A DNA stretch of 64,000 nt from Marinicella sp. (GCA_028284365.1 JANQRW010000017.1:1-64000); one strand, 5' to 3'. Positions 39,010 to 48,028 are shown, counted from the first letter of the stretch. Numbers and translations: made by a program. Notes: generated by a model not told the origin, from the sequence alone.

Positions 39010-40842
39010 TTAAGTTTTTTTAGATTTTTGATGTAAAAAATCATAAATCATTTGTGCCATTTTGGCACTGATGCCATCCACTTTTGTGATGTCCTCCAAG
39101 CTCGCTTTATCCAGACTTTGTAACCCTCCAAAGTGTTTAAGCAATTGGTTGCGACGTTTTTTACCGATGCCTGGTATGTCTTCCAAGGTTGATGTGGTGC
39201 GGGACTTTTTGTAAGCTTTGCGGTGTGATTTGATGGCGAAACGGTGGGCTTCATCACGGATGAACTGAATCATCAGAGATAATAATCCATGGCTGTCAGG
39301 TTTAATGAAAGTTTTGGATTCTGGTAAGTAAATGCGTTCTTCTCCGGCGGTGCGATTGTCGTCTTTGGTGACACCAATCACACGGATAGAATCAATGCCA
39401 TGTTCTTCCAAAATAGTGACTGCTTGATTAACTTGACCTTTACCACCATCAATGACAAAAGCATCTGGGAGGCCTAATGTTCGTTTTTTTATAGATGCCA
39501 GGCGTTTTTCTATTACTTGTCGCATGGCAGCATAGTCATCGGCAGCTGTGATGTTTTCCATGATGTATTGGCGGTACATTTTTTTGATTGCGCCTTGGTC
39601 ATTGAAAACCACACATGAAGCGCGGGTGTGTTCACCCATCTGGTGACTGATATCAAAGCACTCTATGCGTTCAGGTTTTTCAGTAAAACCCAGCTCTTGT
39701 TGCCATAAGGCCCATTTGTTTTGCCATGTTTGGTATTTATTAACTTTAATGGTTAATGCATTTTGCATGTTTTCATCGGTTTGTTTAAGCAGTTTTAAGC
39801 GGTTGCCTTTGGGTTTGGCGGTGATAAATAGTTTCTTACCTTTGATGGCAGATAAGATTTCGACTAACTCAGTTTTGTTACTTGGTTCGGTGTTACAAAG
39901 TACCGCATCAGCAGTTATCTGATCATCATAGAACAAGCCAATAAAAGCGTATAAAAATTCAGCCAAAGTGGTGCCTTTGGGGGTGGTTGGAAAATGATTG
40001 CGGTAACCCATGAATTGTCCATTACGAACAGTGCCGACTGTTGCAATATAGAGGTTGCCTTGTTGACCCACTGCTATCAAGTCAAAATTGTCATCCGGTT
40101 TTAGCTCTACAGCTTGTTTCGACTGAATCATACGAATGGCTTTAATTTGGTCGCGAAAATTAGCTGCTTGTTCGTATTCTTGATTCATGGCAGCTTGTTC
40201 CATTTGTTCTAATAAAGAGTTAACTACCTGATTGGATTTTCCTTCAATAAAATCAAAAGTGTATTGAAGTTGTTGTTGATAGTCTTTTTGAGTCACATAG
40301 CCCACACAAGGAGCCGTACAACGATTGATTTGGTGCTGCAAACAGGGGCGAGAGCGATTTTGGAAGGTGCTGTTGTTGCACTGTCTGACTTTGAATACTT
40401 TTTGTAAAAAATGTAATGAGTTTCTGACGTATGCGGCACTGGGGAAGGGACCAAAGTAACGCCCTTTGTTTTGTTTCTTGCCACGTCGGAACTCCAGCAA
40501 TGGAAATTCATCCTCACCCACTGAGCAATAGATGTAGGGGTAGCTTTTACCGTCTTTAAGTAAAACATTGTAGCGGGGATTGTGTTTTTTAATCAGTTGA
40601 TTTTCAAGCAACAAAGCTTCAGCTTCAGAGCGTGTGATGTGAAAAGTCATGTTAGCAATGGCTGCAACCAGGGCCATGGTCTTGTTGTCTTTGGCCTTAC
40701 CTGTGAAATAGCTGCTTACACGATTTTTTAAAACCCGTGCTTTACCCACATAGATGACTTCATTGGTGTCATCAAACATTTGATAAACGCCCGGTAATTT
40801 AGGTAATTCCTTGACAAATTTTTTATGGTCAAATGAGGTCAT
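39010..40842 (-). CDS. uvrC: UvrABC excinuclease subunit C
   Basis: Makes the dual incisions in nucleotide excision repair. The 610-residue length matches E. coli UvrC. Domains in order: GIY-YIG nuclease (PGVYQMFDDTNEVIYVGKAR, about residues 17-36), UVR motif (LLEQMEQAAMNQEYEQAANF, about 205-225), the RNase H-like C-terminal nuclease (ECFDISHQMGEHTRASCVVF; VIDGGKGQVNQAVTIL) and a double helix-hairpin-helix (LEDIPGIGKKRRNQLLKHFG; ITKVDGISAKMAQ). It begins 6 bp after the moaE stop on the same strand, so it is probably read from the kdkA-moaACDE message as well as from any promoter of its own. Confidence 0.97.
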   Translation of the reverse strand: MTSFDHKKFVKELPKLPGVYQMFDDTNEVIYVGKARVLKNRVSSYFTGKAKDNKTMALVAAIANMTFHITRSEAEALLLENQLIKKHNPRYNVLLKDGKSYPYIYCSVGEDEFPLLEFRRGKKQNKGRYFGPFPSAAYVRNSLHFLQKVFKVRQCNNSTFQNRSRPCLQHQINRCTAPCVGYVTQKDYQQQLQYTFDFIEGKSNQVVNSLLEQMEQAAMNQEYEQAANFRDQIKAIRMIQSKQAVELKPDDNFDLIAVGQQGNLYIATVGTVRNGQFMGYRNHFPTTPKGTTLAEFLYAFIGLFYDDQITADAVLCNTEPSNKTELVEILSAIKGKKLFITAKPKGNRLKLLKQTDENMQNALTIKVNKYQTWQNKWALWQQELGFTEKPERIECFDISHQMGEHTRASCVVFNDQGAIKKMYRQYIMENITAADDYAAMRQVIEKRLASIKKRTLGLPDAFVIDGGKGQVNQAVTILEEHGIDSIRVIGVTKDDNRTAGEERIYLPESKTFIKPDSHGLLSLMIQFIRDEAHRFAIKSHRKAYKKSRTTSTLEDIPGIGKKRRNQLLKHFGGLQSLDKASLEDITKVDGISAKMAQMIYDFLHQKSKKT

Positions 40843-40848
40843 GTGGTT

Positions 40849-41277
40849 TTAAAGGTTGGCTTCAACCCATCCAGACTCACCATCGTGGTAGTGTTCATTT
40901 TTCCAAATAGGTACGTTGGCTTTGGTCTGATTCAAAATATACTCACAGGCTTCAAAAGCCGCTTGGCGATGATCGGCCGAAACCCCCACCCAAATAGCCA
41001 TGTCACCTACCTTGAGCTGTCCAATGCGATGACAACAACACGCCTGGTTAATTTCGAATTTTTCTAAAGCCTGGTCAATGATCTTTTGCCCAACTTTTAT
41101 GGCCAGTTTCTCGTGTGCTTCATAATGTAACTCAAGAACCTTTTTGTTGACTTGTTGGTTATCCAGGTTGTGATTTCTTACCCAGCCCTCAAAACATACA
41201 AATCCACCGCTTCTTGGATCTGTGATTTTTAGTTTTAATTCCTCAGTGTTAATGGGTTCATTACTGATTGAAAACAT
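40849..41277 (-). CDS. moaE: Molybdopterin synthase catalytic subunit
   Basis: The large subunit of molybdopterin synthase, which inserts two sulfurs from MoaD thiocarboxylate into precursor Z. The 142-residue protein shows CFEGWVRNHNLDN, VLELHYEAHEKLA, CCCHRIGQLKVGDMAIWVGV and TKANVPIWKNEHY, with the catalytic Lys in the last block. It starts directly after the moaD stop, so MoaD and MoaE are made together. Confidence 0.96.
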   Translation of the reverse strand: MFSISNEPINTEELKLKITDPRSGGFVCFEGWVRNHNLDNQQVNKKVLELHYEAHEKLAIKVGQKIIDQALEKFEINQACCCHRIGQLKVGDMAIWVGVSADHRQAAFEACEYILNQTKANVPIWKNEHYHDGESGWVEANL

Positions 41278-41523
41278 TTATCCTCCCGATGCCGGTGGAA
41301 AAAAACCTACTGCATCATTGGCAGAAACTACATCATCCCAATTGGCAAAAGTATCATTCAGAATCGGTTTGATTGATTCTACTTCAGGTTCAATGCTGTG
41401 TTTCTCGCACATCCACAAATACACAGATTCAATGGTTGATGCATGGTTTTTAATTTCAACATCCAGAGGTGTTGGACTGAACTGATCTTTTAAACGACCA
41501 TAAAATTCCAAGGTAACTTTCAT
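41278..41523 (-). CDS. moaD: Molybdopterin synthase sulfur carrier subunit
   Basis: An 81-residue ubiquitin-fold protein that carries sulfur as a C-terminal thiocarboxylate. It begins VTLEFYGRLKDQF and ends VGFFPPASGG, with the obligatory Gly-Gly at the very end. It overlaps moaC by 4 bp (ATGA) and abuts moaE without a gap. Confidence 0.95.
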   Translation of the reverse strand: MKVTLEFYGRLKDQFSPTPLDVEIKNHASTIESVYLWMCEKHSIEPEVESIKPILNDTFANWDDVVSANDAVGFFPPASGG

Positions 41524-41999
41524 GATTTTTGATAATCGGATTTACCACCAGTTTTTTGTATCAAGCGTGTTTCAGAAATAACAATGTCATGGCTTAATGC
41601 TTTACACATGTCATAGACAGTTAAAGCTGCAATTGATGCCCCGGTTAGCGCCTCCATTTCCACCCCTGTTTTGGCAGTGACTTTACATTTACAGCTGATG
41701 ATTAAATCATTGGCTGTTGTTAAGTCTATTTTGATTTTGCAATCATCTAAGGGCAGGGGATGGCAAAAAGGAATCAGTTCATGGGTTTTCTTAGCAGCCA
41801 TAACTCCTGCGATGATGGCAGTTTGGATAACTGGACCTTTTTTACTGTGGATTTCTCCATCTGAAAGCACTGTTTTGACTTCATTCGGTAAGGTTATCAG
41901 AGTTTGTGCAGTGGCTTCACGCTGAGTCATTGATTTACTGCTGACATCAACCATAGTTGGGTTGTTTTGGTTGTCTATGTGATTGAGCTGTTTGTTCAT
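41520..41999 (-). CDS. moaC: Cyclic pyranopterin monophosphate synthase
   Basis: Completes the conversion of GTP to cyclic pyranopterin monophosphate with MoaA. The 159-residue protein shows HIDNQNNPTMVDVSSKSMTQ at the N-terminus, ELIPFCHPLPLDDCKI, GVEMEALTGASIAALTVYDM and a final KTGGKSD, all highly conserved in MoaC. It lies between moaA (9 bp upstream) and moaD (4 bp overlap). Confidence 0.96.
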   Translation of the reverse strand: MNKQLNHIDNQNNPTMVDVSSKSMTQREATAQTLITLPNEVKTVLSDGEIHSKKGPVIQTAIIAGVMAAKKTHELIPFCHPLPLDDCKIKIDLTTANDLIISCKCKVTAKTGVEMEALTGASIAALTVYDMCKALSHDIVISETRLIQKTGGKSDYQKS

Positions 42000-42008
42000 T
42001 TGTTGCGT

Positions 42009-43016
42009 TTATCCTCCAATTACAAACATTTCTATTTTTTTTGTTTTGTTTTCTTGTTTAAGGTTTTTTTGGCGCAGTGCGGAGTATTGATCTGCTCTGT
42101 TACACCAAATTTGGCTGATGGCCTGTAACAGCTGTTCTGGTTGATTTAACAAGGGCTTGATGTTGTGGCCTTGGTTGGCAAACAAACAAGTGAAAATTTC
42201 ACCACGGGTGCTTAAACGTGCTCGATTACAGTCATGGCAAAAGGGTTGGCTGATTGATGAGATCATTCCAAATTCCCCTTGACCGTCATTGAAAATAAAA
42301 CGATCAGCCACTTCACCAACATGGGTGGCATTTTTGGGTTTGATCGGCCAGCGATTGTTGATTTGATCCAATAAGTCCTTAGAGTTTACCACTTCGCTGG
42401 CTTTCCAGTTATTAAGGTTACCTACATCCATATATTCAATAAACCTAACCACCACCCCTGTACCCCTAAAGTGCTTCAATAAAGGTATCACCTGATTTTC
42501 GTTAATGCCTTTTTGCACCACGCAGTTGACTTTTACTTTTTTCAACTTTGAATCAAGACATTGATCAATGGAGTTTAAAATCTGCTCAACTTGGAATTGG
42601 GTTCCGGTTATCTGCTCAAACAGGGTTTGTTCCAGTGCATCTAAACTTATGGTGATTCTATCGAGGCCTGCATCAACCAAATCATCCAGTACCTGGCCAA
42701 GCAAACCGGCATTGGTGGTTAAGGCGACTTCTTCAATACCTGTGATTGATTTGATGTCACTGACCAAGTCAGCAACATTTTTACGCAACAAGGGTTCGCC
42801 ACCTGTTAACTTGATTTTATTGACACCTAATCTGGCAAATACTTTAATCACCGCAGTAATTTCATTAAAACTTAAGCAATTTTCGGACTGACTTTGTTGG
42901 CGCATCACATCGACATGTTCTGCTGGTAGACAGTAAGTACAGCGAAATTGGCAACGATCAGTTAATGAAATTCTTAAATCCCTGACAGGCCGATTGAGTT
43001 GATCAGTAACAGTCAA
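42009..43016 (-). CDS. moaA: GTP 3',8-cyclase (radical SAM)
   Basis: The radical-SAM enzyme that starts molybdenum cofactor synthesis from GTP. It shows the N-terminal [4Fe-4S] motif (TDRCQFRCTYC, Cys22/26/29 in the numbering used here), the KLTGGEPLLRKN motif, the C-terminal cluster (FCHDCNRARLSTRGEIFTC) and the C-terminal Gly-Gly (MFVIGG) needed for activity. I place the start at a TTG (43016) that overlaps the kdkA stop as TTGA. A GGAG lies 8 bases upstream and the protein then begins MTVTDQLNRPVRDLRIS, the usual MoaA spacing. A longer ATG start at 43055 inside kdkA adds 13 residues and has no such site. Length is 335 residues. Confidence 0.95.
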   Translation of the reverse strand: MTVTDQLNRPVRDLRISLTDRCQFRCTYCLPAEHVDVMRQQSQSENCLSFNEITAVIKVFARLGVNKIKLTGGEPLLRKNVADLVSDIKSITGIEEVALTTNAGLLGQVLDDLVDAGLDRITISLDALEQTLFEQITGTQFQVEQILNSIDQCLDSKLKKVKVNCVVQKGINENQVIPLLKHFRGTGVVVRFIEYMDVGNLNNWKASEVVNSKDLLDQINNRWPIKPKNATHVGEVADRFIFNDGQGEFGMISSISQPFCHDCNRARLSTRGEIFTCLFANQGHNIKPLLNQPEQLLQAISQIWCNRADQYSALRQKNLKQENKTKKIEMFVIGG

Positions 43017-43768
43017 TTGAATTGCTCCAGATAAGCTGTTAACAAGTTGTCCCATTCAGTTTTTAATTCTTGGGTGCAGCTTTTTTGACTGATTTTTTCA
43101 ATCGATCTTTGTAGGCGGTTCAAATTATCTTGACGCCAGGAATATTTGATAGGCTTGATGCTGCCTTTATCAAAATCAATAATGTGAACCTTGTGTTCAG
43201 TATCGTTGCTATTTAGAAGGATGTTATTCGCATTCAAGTCTGAGTGATAAATCCCATGTATGTGGTATTGAGCGATGGTTTGGCCGATGTCTTGCCAGGT
43301 GGATATCGGTTGGTGTTCATTTTTAATGAAAGCAGCAAAAGTTTGATCATGCTTGATGTAGGACATGATCAAATCGTTGTGATAGAACAAACCTTTTTTT
43401 GTTATTAATGCAGCTATCGGTTTCGGGCTGGGTAAATTCAGCTGTTGTATTTCGTTCAATAATTTAAATTCTTGATAAACTCGGGTGTTTTTCAGGCCAG
43501 TCCAAAAATAGCTGTCACGGCTTATTTTGGCATACATACCACCACGAAAATAATGCCTCAATACCCATTTACCCCATTCAGATTTGATCACCCATGTTGA
43601 GCCACGGCCTGAATTGGCACCCAGCAACCGTCCTTGATTCATCCAGTAATCTTGAGTAAACCACTGTTCTTCAATGCCATGAAAATCATTATTGATGGTA
43701 ATGATCCAGTGATTTTTATTGTTTATTGTGTGCAAGTGCAGAAGTTGGTCAATGATAGAATGTAACAA
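43013..43768 (-). CDS. kdkA: 3-deoxy-D-manno-octulosonic acid (Kdo) kinase
   Basis: Predicted to phosphorylate Kdo in the lipopolysaccharide inner core, as in Haemophilus. Kinase-like motifs are GANSGRGSTWVIKSEWGKWV, LRHYFRGGMYAK, HGIYHSDLNANNILL (catalytic Asp) and VHIIDFDKGS (the DFG equivalent). The open frame continues upstream to 43888 across the divergent heptosyltransferase start. The normal family length (about 240-250) fits a TTG start at 43768 giving 251 residues, though another TTG at 43735 is possible and neither has a clear ribosome-binding site. It is first in a run with moaACDE and uvrC. Confidence 0.82.
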   Translation of the reverse strand: MLHSIIDQLLHLHTINNKNHWIITINNDFHGIEEQWFTQDYWMNQGRLLGANSGRGSTWVIKSEWGKWVLRHYFRGGMYAKISRDSYFWTGLKNTRVYQEFKLLNEIQQLNLPSPKPIAALITKKGLFYHNDLIMSYIKHDQTFAAFIKNEHQPISTWQDIGQTIAQYHIHGIYHSDLNANNILLNSNDTEHKVHIIDFDKGSIKPIKYSWRQDNLNRLQRSIEKISQKSCTQELKTEWDNLLTAYLEQFN

Positions 43769-43786
43769 TTTTAAATGATTTAGCAG

Positions 43787-44827
43787 ATGACGACAAATAC
43801 CAAGCCAAAATCGATTTGTATATTCAGGCTTTCTGCCATTGGAGATGTGACTCATGTGGTGCCAGTGGTGAAAACGTTGCAGTATCATTTTCCAGAGACA
43901 AAAATAACTTGGGTTATTGGCAAATTAGAACATAAGTTGCTCAAAGGCTTACCTGGGGTAGAGTTTGTCGAGTTTAATAAATCAGCAGGGTGGAGAGGCC
44001 TTCGGGAGATGCAGCATCATTTTAATGGTCGTTGTTTCGATGTTTTGTTGCAAATGCAACTTTCTTTAAGGGCTAATTTGGTATCCAGATTTATTCCTGC
44101 AAAACGCCGGGTGGGATTTGATAAAAAAAGATCTAAAGAGTTACATGGCGTGGTTATTAATGAACGCATCCCATATTTACACAATTGTCATGTACTCGAT
44201 GGCTTGATGCAGTTTGCAACGCACTTAGGATGTGATGAAAAAATCATGAGTTGGGACATACCTCTCGGTGAGGGTGATGCTGAGTTTGCCAACAAGGTCA
44301 TTAGACAGGGTAAACCTAATGTGGTCATCAGCCCTTGTTCAAGTCATGAGTTGAGAAATTGGTCAGTTGGTGGCTATGCCGCAGTTGTTGATGAAATAGT
44401 TCTCAAGTATGGGGCACAAGTTATTTTAGTCGGCAGTCCTGCAGCCAAAGAAAAAGCCTTTGTCTCTGAAATTGAGACACAATGTCAGCAAACAGTGGTC
44501 AACATGGCGGGGCAAGATACGCTAAAACAGCTGTTGTGTTTACTCAAAAAAGTTGATTTGGTGATTTCTCCTGATTCGGGGCCACTGCACATGGCAGGGA
44601 GTGTGGGCACACCAGTGATAGGGTTGTTGGCAGCCAGTAACTATGAACGTTCTGGTTCTTATCAATTCCCACAGCTGACTGTTGATAAGTACCCCAATGC
44701 CATTAAAAAGTATTTGGGTAAAGAGGTCACTACAGTGAAGTGGGGGACTAAGGCGGAATTTCCTGGTGCTATGGACTTAATTACTGTTGGTGATGTATTG
44801 GCAAAAGTCAAACTGGTTTTAACATAA
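43787..44827 (+). CDS. Lipopolysaccharide heptosyltransferase (glycosyltransferase family 9)
   Basis: A 346-residue family 9 glycosyltransferase that should add heptose to the LPS inner core. Seen are the N-terminal ICIFRLSAIGDVTHVVPVVK, WVIGKLEHKLLKGLPGVEF, a NVVISPCSSHELRNWSVGGY block typical of the family, and DLVISPDSGPLHMAGSVGTP near the C-terminus. The N-terminal RLSAIGD and the divergent kdkA gene suggest a WaaC/WaaF-like heptosyltransferase I role; which of the two cannot be settled here. Its start and the likely kdkA start are only about 18 bp apart, so their promoters must overlap the coding regions. Confidence 0.9.
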   Translation: MTTNTKPKSICIFRLSAIGDVTHVVPVVKTLQYHFPETKITWVIGKLEHKLLKGLPGVEFVEFNKSAGWRGLREMQHHFNGRCFDVLLQMQLSLRANLVSRFIPAKRRVGFDKKRSKELHGVVINERIPYLHNCHVLDGLMQFATHLGCDEKIMSWDIPLGEGDAEFANKVIRQGKPNVVISPCSSHELRNWSVGGYAAVVDEIVLKYGAQVILVGSPAAKEKAFVSEIETQCQQTVVNMAGQDTLKQLLCLLKKVDLVISPDSGPLHMAGSVGTPVIGLLAASNYERSGSYQFPQLTVDKYPNAIKKYLGKEVTTVKWGTKAEFPGAMDLITVGDVLAKVKLVLT

Positions 44828-44830
44828 CTG

Positions 44831-45029
44831 GAGAATTGATGATCAACTCGACCGGCGCACTCGGTTGGCGAAGCTCTGCTGAGTCAGAGAGGGTAAGCCC
44901 GAGGTTGCAAGCCATGCTGGCCGCGGTCGCTTTCATTTATGTCCGGAACATAAATGAATGACGACTGCAAGGATGCAGGAGGTAGAGTCGAGTTTGGAAC
45001 AGAGACCGAAGACCCAACAGCATTCCTAT
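44831..45029 (+). repeat. Interspersed repeat, long copy
   Basis: A 200-bp copy of the repeat family, closely paralleled by 58438-58652. Shared blocks, in order: TGATCA-containing start and CGCACTCGGTT, CAGAGAGGG(T/C)AAGCCCGAGGT, ATGCTGG(C/T)CG, GGTCGCTTT, a hairpin (44934-44956), and CCAACAGCATTCCT. This copy also contains the GGAACAGAGACC module (44958-45015), which the 58-kb copy lacks. It fills the gap between the heptosyltransferase and slp-like genes, and a short frame encoding QEVESSLEQRPKTQQHS runs through it. Confidence 0.8.
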
Positions 45030-45031
45030 AT

Positions 45032-45445
45032 CTACCAGACATAAATCACATGGGCATCGACCAGTGGGTACTGATATTCTAATTCATCAATTTTTTTAGT
45101 TATCAGACGTTTGGCTTTGCCAGTAACAGTGACCGGTTTTTTCATGAAACTCTCTGGCTCGAGAAATGTTGGTTTGCAGGCGATGAACCTCCCTTTATCC
45201 ACTCGAATCCGTCGTGATGGTTTGGCTTGTTCGTCAGGCACTTTAGCAATGATGGTTAAACAGCTGTGTTCTGTTTTGTTATCGACATCAATCACAAAAC
45301 CAGTCCAACGAATATTGAGGTTGTTCTTCGGGGTCTTTTGATAGGCTTGTGGACTGATGTCACTGTATTCACCCCGAAGTGGCTTGGGTGGTTGAATGCA
45401 TGCTGCAAGTGTTAAAGTGGCTATGAAAATGGCTAATTCTTTCAT
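45032..45445 (-). CDS. Slp family outer membrane lipoprotein
   Basis: A 137-residue lipoprotein: the signal ends in LTLAAC with the lipidated Cys at residue 16. The body shows the Slp pattern NIRWTGFVIDVDNKTEHSCL, then GRFIACKPTFLEPESFMKK, PVTVTGKAKRL and a final YQYPLVDAHVIYVW. Slp is a starvation- or stationary-phase-induced outer membrane lipoprotein in E. coli; its exact role is unknown. No operon partner is evident, and its 3' end abuts a repeat copy. Confidence 0.85.
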   Translation of the reverse strand: MKELAIFIATLTLAACIQPPKPLRGEYSDISPQAYQKTPKNNLNIRWTGFVIDVDNKTEHSCLTIIAKVPDEQAKPSRRIRVDKGRFIACKPTFLEPESFMKKPVTVTGKAKRLITKKIDELEYQYPLVDAHVIYVW

Positions 45446-45524
45446 GGTAGTTAATGTGTTTCACAAGTTGACTGTACCATTATGATAGTAAAACTTGAAT
45501 GGTGGCTGAATCAAGCGAAATTAT

Positions 45525-45785
45525 TTAATACATGGATAAGAGGCCATGCATGATGGTGATGGTGGCAACAAAAATCATTACCATTAAACAAAACCTAAAA
45601 AATTCAAATAAAAAGTGAAATATTGGTTTTAACAAGTGCTGGTTGTTTTGGATCCAGGATACCGATAGACCCAAGGTTATAAAGCCTAACAGACCATAAC
45701 TTAACCAAGCAGGAATGGTTAAGAACAGAAAGCTGCTACCAAGCAGTAATAAAGGGGTGAAAAGTTGTTGTTGTGATCTTGTCAT
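45525..45785 (-). CDS. Small hydrophobic membrane protein
   Basis: I cannot assign this 86-residue protein. It has two hydrophobic segments (about residues 8-42 and 55-83) separated by a short polar loop (QNNQHLLKP), so it should be a two-to-three-helix inner membrane protein. It lies between the slp-like gene and recQ, 79 bp from the former on the same strand. Coding is supported by its plausible membrane topology and the lack of a competing frame; it could still be spurious. Confidence 0.5.
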   Translation of the reverse strand: MTRSQQQLFTPLLLLGSSFLFLTIPAWLSYGLLGFITLGLSVSWIQNNQHLLKPIFHFLFEFFRFCLMVMIFVATITIMHGLLSMY

Positions 45786-45913
45786 GATGGTTTACTTTTG
45801 TTCAATGCCTGTATTTAACTGGTTGTTATTCGCAAAACCTGAGAATTGAGATGATTATTTTGCAAAAATACAACCCTTGAACTGTGCTGCTTGCATGGTT
45901 TAAAATCATTAAG

Positions 45914-48028
45914 ATGTGTGCAGCTCAAAATATATTAAAAGATATTTTTGGTTACGAGCAGTTTCGTAATCAGCAGGAAGATATAGTTAATACCATTATT
46001 GGTGGTAAGGATGCTCTGGTTTTGATGCCCACAGGTGGAGGTAAGTCTTTGTGTTACCAGATTCCAGCCATCGCCAGATCTGGTGTCGGTGTGGTAATTT
46101 CACCATTAATTGCACTGATGCAAGACCAAGTAAACGCTTTGCAACAGCTGGGTGTTAATGCAGCTTATATTAATTCAACATTGTCGGCCAGCGATGTGTC
46201 TGAGGTGCAGCAAATGGCACAAGCCAATAAGCTTGATTTGTTGTATTTGTCACCTGAACGTTTGGTTGGAGAAGAAACCCAAAATTTTCTGAAAGGCATA
46301 CAGGTTGGTTTGTTCGCAATTGATGAAGCTCATTGTGTTTCGCAGTGGGGGCATGATTTTAGAAAAGAGTACCAACAATTATCAATTTTATATGAAAACT
46401 TTCCAGAGGTACCCAGAATTGCCCTGACCGCAACTGCTGATCAGCGAGTACGAGCTGAAATGGTCAAAGAGTTGCAGCTAGGTGATGCAGAAATTTTCGT
46501 TTCCAGTTTTGATCGGCCCAATATCACTTATTCGATTGAAGAACAGGAAAATGGTAAACAGCAGTTGTGGCGTTTTATCAATGATAACCACGCGACTGAT
46601 GCAGGTATTGTTTATTGTTTATCTAGGCGTAAAGTGGAGTCTGTGGCTGAGTTTTTACGAGAGAAAGGACGTGTTGCATTACCATATCATGCTGGTTTAT
46701 CCAGTAAAGTAAGGTCGAGAAATCAGGCCCAGTTTTTACGCGATGAAGGTGTCATCATAGTTGCAACTATAGCTTTTGGGATGGGTATTGATAAACCAGA
46801 TGTCAGGTTTGTGGCACACTTTTCAATGCCAAAAAACATAGAATCTTATTATCAAGAAACGGGCCGGGCCGGGCGTGACGGCCAACCCTCAAATGCATGG
46901 ATGGCTTATAATTATAAAGATGTGGTAATGCAACGTCAGTTTATTCGTGATTCAGATGCGGGAGACGAACATAAGAATGTATTACATGGGAAGCTGGATT
47001 CACTGGTTGATTTGTGTGAACAGCTAGAATGTCGTCGCCAAACCTTATTGAAATATTTCGATGAGAGATTATCTGAACCATGTGGTAATTGTGATAATTG
47101 TTTGAACCCACCTGAAAAAATTGATGCCTCAAAAGAAGCGCAAATGGCGCTTTCTACCATATACAGAACTGGTCAACAATTTGGCATCATGTACCTGATC
47201 GATATTTTACTGGGTAATGAAGGTGATGAGAGGGTTGGACAATTAAAACACAATGAATTGAATGTTTTTGGGTTGGGTAAAGATCATGTTAAAACCTGGT
47301 GGCGACGCTTATATCGCCAATTAATCAGTCAAAGCTACATTGATGTTGATCCAGAGTTTGGTTCGCTTAAATTAACCGATAAATCTAAAGCTATTTTGAA
47401 AGGAGATGAATCTTTTTATCTTCGAGATGTGGTTAAAGCAAAGAATAAATCCAAGAAACCTGATGAGGTTGATTTGGGAAGACATGATACGATTCTATGG
47501 AATGCTTTGAAAAAGTTGCGGATGGATTTAGCTACGGATCAAGGGGTACCACCTTATGTAATATTCAGTGATGCGTCTTTGCTCGAAATGGTCAAAAAGC
47601 GACCAGTTGAAGGTGAAAAGTTCATGTACATCTCGGGTGTTGGTGAATATAAATTAGCTAAGTATGGTGATGTATTTATTGAGGTCATTAAAGCCAACCC
47701 CTTACCCGATAAGTTAGATAATCGTTTGGAAGATGAGGTTAATGTTTCTCTTGATCATTTTTTGGAGCATAAATCTGTGGAAACGGTGGCAGAGGTGTTG
47801 GATATCAATGTTAACACCGTGTATATGCACTTATCCAAAGCCATAGCAGTGGGCTTGGTAGATAAAAAAGATGTCACTGGACTAGAAGATGCAGATATTG
47901 ATTACATCATTCAAATGGCAGAAATGACGGGGTATTTGGAGGAAAAGAAATTAAAACCAGTTTTTGATGCTCTGGATGGGATGTATGATTATGGCACTTT
48001 ACGTTGTGTGTTGGCTGAACTTGTGTAA
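45914..48028 (+). CDS. recQ: ATP-dependent DNA helicase RecQ
   Basis: A 3'-5' helicase of recombination and repair. The 704-residue protein has Walker A (PTGGGKSLCYQ, 39-49), the DEAH-type Walker B (IDEAHCVSQWGHDF), helicase C motifs (VSSFDRPNITY; AFGMGIDKPDVRFVAHF; YYQETGRAGRDG), the RecQ zinc cysteines (CRRQTLLKYF ... CGNCDNC), a winged helix, and an HRDC domain (LWNALKKLRMDLATDQGVPP). A further C-terminal helix-turn-helix (ETVAEVLDINVNTVYMHLSK) extends it beyond E. coli RecQ (about 610). ATG 45914 is preferred; a GTG at 45884 adds 10 residues. The next gene starts at the base following its stop codon. Confidence 0.95.
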   Translation: MCAAQNILKDIFGYEQFRNQQEDIVNTIIGGKDALVLMPTGGGKSLCYQIPAIARSGVGVVISPLIALMQDQVNALQQLGVNAAYINSTLSASDVSEVQQMAQANKLDLLYLSPERLVGEETQNFLKGIQVGLFAIDEAHCVSQWGHDFRKEYQQLSILYENFPEVPRIALTATADQRVRAEMVKELQLGDAEIFVSSFDRPNITYSIEEQENGKQQLWRFINDNHATDAGIVYCLSRRKVESVAEFLREKGRVALPYHAGLSSKVRSRNQAQFLRDEGVIIVATIAFGMGIDKPDVRFVAHFSMPKNIESYYQETGRAGRDGQPSNAWMAYNYKDVVMQRQFIRDSDAGDEHKNVLHGKLDSLVDLCEQLECRRQTLLKYFDERLSEPCGNCDNCLNPPEKIDASKEAQMALSTIYRTGQQFGIMYLIDILLGNEGDERVGQLKHNELNVFGLGKDHVKTWWRRLYRQLISQSYIDVDPEFGSLKLTDKSKAILKGDESFYLRDVVKAKNKSKKPDEVDLGRHDTILWNALKKLRMDLATDQGVPPYVIFSDASLLEMVKKRPVEGEKFMYISGVGEYKLAKYGDVFIEVIKANPLPDKLDNRLEDEVNVSLDHFLEHKSVETVAEVLDINVNTVYMHLSKAIAVGLVDKKDVTGLEDADIDYIIQMAEMTGYLEEKKLKPVFDALDGMYDYGTLRCVLAELV

